From: Streptomyces sp. NBC_00414 | Lineage (GTDB): Bacteria > Actinomycetota > Actinomycetes > Streptomycetales > Streptomycetaceae | Assembly: GCF_036038375.1 (NCBI RefSeq) | Contig: NZ_CP107935.1 | Coordinates: forward strand, 3,472,001-3,536,000 | Reading direction: 5' to 3' | DNA length: 64,000 nt | Shown here: piece after piece, positions 60,484 through 64,000 of the stretch | Layout of the letters: each line of letters starts with the position of its first letter | Numbering within the stretch: the first letter of the stretch is position 1 | Notes under the pieces: model-generated | What the model was told of the DNA's origin: nothing | Database searches by the model: none | What the model saw: only the letters and a program-made list of their open reading frames with translations | Program-made: the position numbers and the translations under genes

Positions 60484-60701
60484 AGGACACCTCACGGAGC
60501 TATACAGGGAGTACGGGCTGCCTCCAGCCTACGCGGCGCTCCCAGGGGTACACGTACGTCACCAATCCCCACAGATCCCCCGCACGGTCGGCTCATTCTG
60601 CAGACAATCCGCCAATCTCCCCGCCAGGCCGTGTCCTTGGCACGTGTCAGACGGTTATGCGGGATGGGGGAGCCTCGTCGGCACAAGGAGGCAGGAGTGC
60701 G

Positions 60702-61730
60702 ATGCGCGTAGGAAGTTTCGTTCTGGCGGCCCAGTTTCCCGGTCAGGGACAGGGCGAGGCGCTGCACCGCGCGGTGCGGTCGGCGGAGGTCGCCGAGGAG
60801 GCCGGGCTCGACACGGTGTGGCTGGCGGAGCACCACTTCGTGCCGTACGGGACGTGTCCGTCGGCCGTGACGCTCGCGGCGCTGCTGCTCGGGCGCACCC
60901 GCCGGATCCGCGTGGGCACGGCGGTCAGCGTGCTGCCCACCGTGCACCCGGTGGCGCTCGGCGAACAGGCGGCGCTGCTGCACGTGACCTCGGGCGGGCG
61001 CTTCTCGCTCGGGGTGGGCCGCGGCGGGCCGTGGGTCGACCTGGAGGTCTTCGGAGCGGGCCTCGAAGCGTACGAACACGGGTTCCCGGAGTCACTCGAC
61101 CTGCTGATGCGCTGGCTGCGCCGCCCGGCCGTGGCGGGCGGCTCCGAGCGCTTCGACTTCCGCGAAGTGACCGTCGTACCGAGGCCGTCGGAGGCCCTGT
61201 CGGGCGGTGAGAGCCCGGAGGTCATCGTCGCCTGCACCTCGCCTTCGAGCGTCAGGATGGCCGCCGAGCGCGGGCTGCCGATGCTTCTCGGCATGCATGT
61301 GGGGGACGAGGAGAAGGCCGAGATGGTCGCACTGTGGCGGACGTCCGCGCTCGCCGCGGGGCACTCCCCCGACGAGATCGCGACCGCCGCCCATGTCTCG
61401 GCCGGGGTCGCGCAGATCGCGGACCGGCGGACGGACGCCGTCGAGACGCTCCAGAAGGCCATGCCGGGCTGGCTCAGGCAAGGACTCGAAGCCCATGTGA
61501 CGGTGGACGACCGCGCGCGCTCGATGCGCGATCCGCTGGCCTACACCGAACTCCTCTGCGGGCTCCACCCGGTGGGCACCCCCCGGCTGTGCGCGGACCG
61601 CCTCGCGGCGACCTCCGAGCGCACGGGGATCACCCGCTTCGCCCTCCTCGTCGAGGGCTCCGGCGACCTGGCCGCCACCGAGGAGAACGTACGGCGGCTG
61701 GGGGGCGAGGTACTGCCACGGCTCCGGTGA
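60702..61730 (+). CDS. LLM-class flavin-dependent oxidoreductase
   Basis: Luciferase-like monooxygenase-fold enzyme of 342 residues, probably FMN- or F420-dependent. TIM-barrel features: MRVGSFVLAAQFPGQ, TVWLAEHHFVPYGTCPS, RIRVGTAVSVLPTVHPV, GRFSLGVGRGGPWVDLEVFG. ATG 60702 follows AAGGAGGCAGGA. It is divergent from the zinc-ribbon gene and ends at a strong bidirectional hairpin. The substrate is not determinable. Confidence 0.92.
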   Translation: MRVGSFVLAAQFPGQGQGEALHRAVRSAEVAEEAGLDTVWLAEHHFVPYGTCPSAVTLAALLLGRTRRIRVGTAVSVLPTVHPVALGEQAALLHVTSGGRFSLGVGRGGPWVDLEVFGAGLEAYEHGFPESLDLLMRWLRRPAVAGGSERFDFREVTVVPRPSEALSGGESPEVIVACTSPSSVRMAAERGLPMLLGMHVGDEEKAEMVALWRTSALAAGHSPDEIATAAHVSAGVAQIADRRTDAVETLQKAMPGWLRQGLEAHVTVDDRARSMRDPLAYTELLCGLHPVGTPRLCADRLAATSERTGITRFALLVEGSGDLAATEENVRRLGGEVLPRLR

Positions 61731-61765
61731 GCCGTGGATCCGCGCACCGGTCCGAGGCCGCGACG

Positions 61766-61806
61766 CCCCGGGCCTGTGCGGCCCGTGGCCCGGGCCGCAC
61801 AGGCCC
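61766..61806. terminator. Bidirectional terminator between LLM oxidoreductase and the SCO5389-like gene
   Basis: Perfect 18-bp arms CCGGGCCTGTGCGGCCCG (61766-61783) and complement (61789-61806), 5-nt loop, between convergent genes. Confidence 0.85.
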
Positions 61807-61881
61807 GGGCCACGGAAGCCTGCCGCTCCCGTACAGAGCACCTCCCGCGTACGGAGCGGCAAGCCGTGCGGCGTCAGCGCA

Positions 61882-62274
61882 TCAGCAGTCCCGGAATTCC
61901 GGTGACTGGTTCAGCAGTTGACTGCGCACCGACGTGAAGCGGGTCAGGGTGTCGTCCACCGAGCCGTCCAGCGGGAACACTGCCACCCGGTGGCAGTTCT
62001 GGAAGGCCAGCCGCACCCCGAAGTGCCGCTGCAACGCACCTCGTATCGCGTCACTCGCGAGGGCACGCAGCAGCTGGCCCCGCGCCTGCTCGTCCGGCGG
62101 CGGCGTCTGGTTGTCGGCGAAGTTGCCGCCGTCCACCTTCAGCTGGGCCACCAGGGAGCTGATCATCTCCCATGCGTAGGGCAGGGAGGTCCGGACGCAG
62201 TCGACGAATTCCGCTTCGTCGACCTCGCCTCGCTCGGCCTTTTCGAGTAGGGCCGGTGAGACGTCCAGCGACAT
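61882..62274 (-). CDS. Conserved actinobacterial protein of the SCO5389 type
   Basis: Protein of 130 residues found next to nucS in Streptomyces from memory (SCO5389-like). No domain name known. It begins MSLDVSPALLEKAERGEVDEAEFVDCVR, has a mostly helical middle (LPYAWEMISSLVAQLKVDGG, DEQARGQLLRALASDAIRGALQRHFGV), and ends with NCHRVAVFPLDGSVDDTL. ATG 62274 follows AGAGGAGAACCC. The pattern looks like a soluble cytoplasmic protein; two Cys residues (VDCVR, FQNCH) may pair. Its role is unknown. Confidence 0.85.
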   Translation of the reverse strand: MSLDVSPALLEKAERGEVDEAEFVDCVRTSLPYAWEMISSLVAQLKVDGGNFADNQTPPPDEQARGQLLRALASDAIRGALQRHFGVRLAFQNCHRVAVFPLDGSVDDTLTRFTSVRSQLLNQSPEFRDC

Positions 62275-62562
62275 GGGTTCTCCTCTCGCACCCCCTCGGC
62301 AGAGGGGGTTGACGGACAGGGAAGGAGACCGCGATGGCGAACACGCTGAGTACATGCATCGCGACCTCCCGTTTACACGGTAGGCAACTGTTCGTGGCCG
62401 CACCAGGACATTGGGCACACAGTGAAGACCCGACGTGCACACAACCGGCCACTTTCGAACAGGGCTTATCCGGGGAAACAGGGGCGACAGGAAAGGCTGC
62501 CGGGCGGCGAGCCTCCTGGGCGGATCGCGCCGACCCGTGCCGGTCGAGTAGCGTTGCCGACC

Positions 62563-63234
62563 ATGCGTCTCGTCATTGCCCGCTGCTCCGTTGACTACGC
62601 GGGCCGGCTCACCGCCCATCTCCCGTCGGCCCCCCGCCTCATCCTCGTGAAGGCCGACGGCAGTGTCTCGATCCATGCGGACGACCGGGCCTACAAGCCC
62701 CTCAACTGGATGTCGCCGCCCTGCACCCTGAAGGAGGGCTCGGGGGACGACGAAGGCATCTGGACCGTCATCAACAAGGCGGGCGAGAAGCTCATCATCA
62801 CGATGGAGGAGGTCCTCCACGACTCCTCGCACGAGCTCGGCGTCGACCCCGGCCTCATCAAGGACGGCGTGGAAGCGCACCTCCAGGAGCTGCTCGCCGA
62901 CCGCATCGAGATCCTCGGTGAGGGCTACACGCTGATCCGCCGCGAGTACATGACGGCCATCGGCCCGGTCGACATCCTGTGCCGCGACGCGGCCGGCGGG
63001 ACCGTCGCCGTGGAGATCAAGCGGCGCGGCGAGATCGACGGCGTGGAGCAACTGACGCGCTACCTGGACCTGTTGAACCGCGACCCGCATCTCGCGCCGG
63101 TCCGCGGCGTCTTCGCCGCCCAGGAGATCAAGCCCCAGGCCCGCGTCCTCGCCACGGACCGGGGCATCGGCTGCACGGTCCTCGACTACAACGCGATGCG
63201 GGGCATCGAGGACGACAAGCTGCGGCTGTTCTGA
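62563..63234 (+). CDS. nucS: Mismatch endonuclease NucS (EndoMS)
   Basis: Enzyme of non-canonical mismatch repair in actinobacteria and archaea, 223 residues. It cuts both strands at G-T, G-G and T-T mismatches and works with the sliding clamp. The N-terminal dimerisation domain is [16 protein letters not shown], and the catalytic core is [34 protein letters not shown]. The C-terminal KLRLF is a clamp-binding-like tail. ATG 62563 is close to a TAGCGT box, suggesting leaderless translation; the frame runs on to 62422. It ends at a 21-bp hairpin. Confidence 0.95.
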   Translation: MRLVIARCSVDYAGRLTAHLPSAPRLILVKADGSVSIHADDRAYKPLNWMSPPCTLKEGSGDDEGIWTVINKAGEKLIITMEEVLHDSSHELGVDPGLIKDGVEAHLQELLADRIEILGEGYTLIRREYMTAIGPVDILCRDAAGGTVAVEIKRRGEIDGVEQLTRYLDLLNRDPHLAPVRGVFAAQEIKPQARVLATDRGIGCTVLDYNAMRGIEDDKLRLF

Positions 63235-63259
63235 CCCCGGCCGAAGCGCTTCGCACGGT

Positions 63260-63304
63260 ATGACGGTGGGCCGGGACCTGTGACAGGTCCCGGCCCACCG
63301 TCAT
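63260..63304. terminator. Bidirectional terminator after nucS
   Basis: A perfect 21-bp stem, ATGACGGTGGGCCGGGACCTG (63260-63280) with its complement at 63284-63304, and a 3-nt loop. It serves nucS on the plus strand and the convergent gene on the minus strand. Confidence 0.88.
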
Positions 63305-63327
63305 GTCGTGGCCTGCGTGTCCGCGCC

Positions 63328-64000
63328 TCAGATCACCGTCGGCGACCCGGGTGCGCCGCTGTCCGCCGGGTTGCTCGCGGAGCTGCTCGTGGCGGGGCTG
63401 GACGCGGGGCCGCTGGCCGAGTCGGAGGTCGAAGGGGTGGACGGCGGTGGCTCGCTGGGCTCCCCGGAGGGATCGGGGCCGGTCGGCGTCGGAGTCGGCG
63501 TCGGGCTCGGCGGCTTCGTGGTGTCCGACGGCTTCGGCGAGGTCGGCGGCTTCGTGGACGACGGCGGCTTCGTCGTGGACTTGGTCGGGCTCGGCTCCTT
63601 CGACCCGCTCGGGTCGTCCGACGGCTCGCCGGTCGACGTCGGTGTCGGGTCGTCCGAGGTCCCGAGGACGCCGTCCTCGCCCGGGTCGGTCGGGCGGGCC
63701 GTCGAGTCCGCGTCGCTGCTGCCCTTCTTCGGCCGGTCCGCGCCCAGTCCGCCGCCGCCGTCGTCGTCCGCGCTGGCCGACGGGGTGACGGCGACCTTCT
63801 CCGCCGGGGCGTCGTCGTCGGGGTTGGAGGTCGCGCCGAGCGTCACCACCGTGCCGAGCACGGCGGCGAGCAGGGCGCCCGCCCCGGCGGCCACCAGATT
63901 GCGCCGGGTGCCGTTGACCAGGCCCTTGACCCCGCCGGGCTTCGCCGAGGAGGCGGGCCCGGTGCGGTGCGTGATCAAAGTGGCGGGCTCACCGGGCCCC
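63328..64000 (-). CDS. Membrane protein with Ser/Pro/Thr-rich tail (5' end outside window)
   Basis: The visible part is the C-terminal 224 codons of a frame open to the window edge, so the start lies beyond 64000. A TTG within the frame (63978) is probably not the start. It shows a basic cytoplasmic stretch (GVKGLVNGTRRN), one transmembrane helix (LVAAGAGALLAAVLGTVVTLG) and a 150-residue extracytoplasmic tail dominated by Pro, Ser, Thr and Asp (SDDPTPTSTGEPSDDPSG and similar). Such tails span the cell wall. What precedes the helix decides whether this is a sigma-factor regulator, kinase or other envelope protein; it cannot be told from here. Confidence 0.75.
   Translation of the reverse strand, partial: GPGEPATLITHRTGPASSAKPGGVKGLVNGTRRNLVAAGAGALLAAVLGTVVTLGATSNPDDDAPAEKVAVTPSASADDDGGGGLGADRPKKGSSDADSTARPTDPGEDGVLGTSDDPTPTSTGEPSDDPSGSKEPSPTKSTTKPPSSTKPPTSPKPSDTTKPPSPTPTPTPTGPDPSGEPSEPPPSTPSTSDSASGPASSPATSSSASNPADSGAPGSPTVI

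Noticed and set aside
62334..62594. An 86-codon frame with AAGGAG before ATG 62334 upstream of nucS, and a minus-strand frame MHVLSVF starting near 62358
   Set aside because: The good ribosome-like site is part of a locally palindromic sequence readable on both strands. Neither product resembles a protein family, and both overlap control regions.
1..64000. Search for tRNA or rRNA genes, CRISPR arrays, transposases and integrases
   Set aside because: None seen: no tRNA cloverleaf, no regular spacer-repeat array, and no transposase or integrase motif in any credible frame.

Overview
The window is high-GC actinobacterial DNA of the Streptomyces type. Signs of this are strong GC bias at third codon positions, frequent GTG starts, many apparently leaderless promoters, and the polarity proteins Scy and FilP. 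The GlxA/CslA pair, NucS, and a glgB-helR / pfkA-pta-ackA-pyk / mce-scy-filP-nucS gene order that I recall from the Streptomyces chromosome core point the same way. I see no tRNA, rRNA, CRISPR array, insertion sequence or prophage, so this is essentially core chromosome with small accessory patches. Family names and S. coelicolor comparisons come from memory; no database search was possible.

Layout. 1-7.1 kb: end of glgB (cut by the left edge), the convergent RNA-polymerase ATPase gene helR, a merR-trxA operon, an Lrp/AsnC regulator and a divergent NAD-dependent epimerase-like gene. 7.4-11.4 kb: a dctA-type C4-dicarboxylate symporter divergent from a DctS/DctR-like two-component system. 11.6-14.8 kb: a sugar-type ABC importer (binding protein plus two permeases, no ATPase). 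14.8-17.2 kb: a secreted M4 metalloprotease gene broken by one in-frame TGA. 17.2-20.7 kb: an AT-richer patch with a small membrane protein, a Crp/Fnr-like regulator and an XRE regulator. 20.7-27 kb: central carbon and overflow metabolism (pfkA, pta-ackA, pyk). 27-29.7 kb: an uncharacterised three-gene envelope operon (DUF6230, DUF6114, large secreted protein). 30.3-35.8 kb: a CnoX-like thioredoxin/TPR protein, TetR, DUF3817, MarR, an MFS exporter and an ArsR-like regulator.

35.9-40.8 kb carries the apical glycan set cslZ, glxA and cslA. 41.1-44.7 kb: a thiamine-binding protein, a second DUF3817 protein, three tandem AIM24 paralogues and a MarR regulator. 44.8-47.8 kb: an OmpR-type two-component system divergent from a PepSY secreted protein, with tandem CTTCAG sites between them. 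47.9-50.7 kb: meaB, acetyl-CoA acetyltransferase and methylmalonyl-CoA epimerase. 50.9-60.1 kb: scy, filP and two ABC-2-type exporter pairs. 60.1-64 kb: a zinc-ribbon-like protein, a flavin-dependent oxidoreductase, a conserved actinobacterial small protein, nucS, and a membrane protein cut by the right edge.

The items most worth following are: a face-to-face promoter pair that would make a small RNA antisense to the helR leader; the DUF6230/DUF6114 operon; the three-gene AIM24 cassette; the nonsense-interrupted M4 protease with its four-fold 11-bp operator array; and the AT-rich TM-protein/Crp module preceded by a 15-bp direct repeat.
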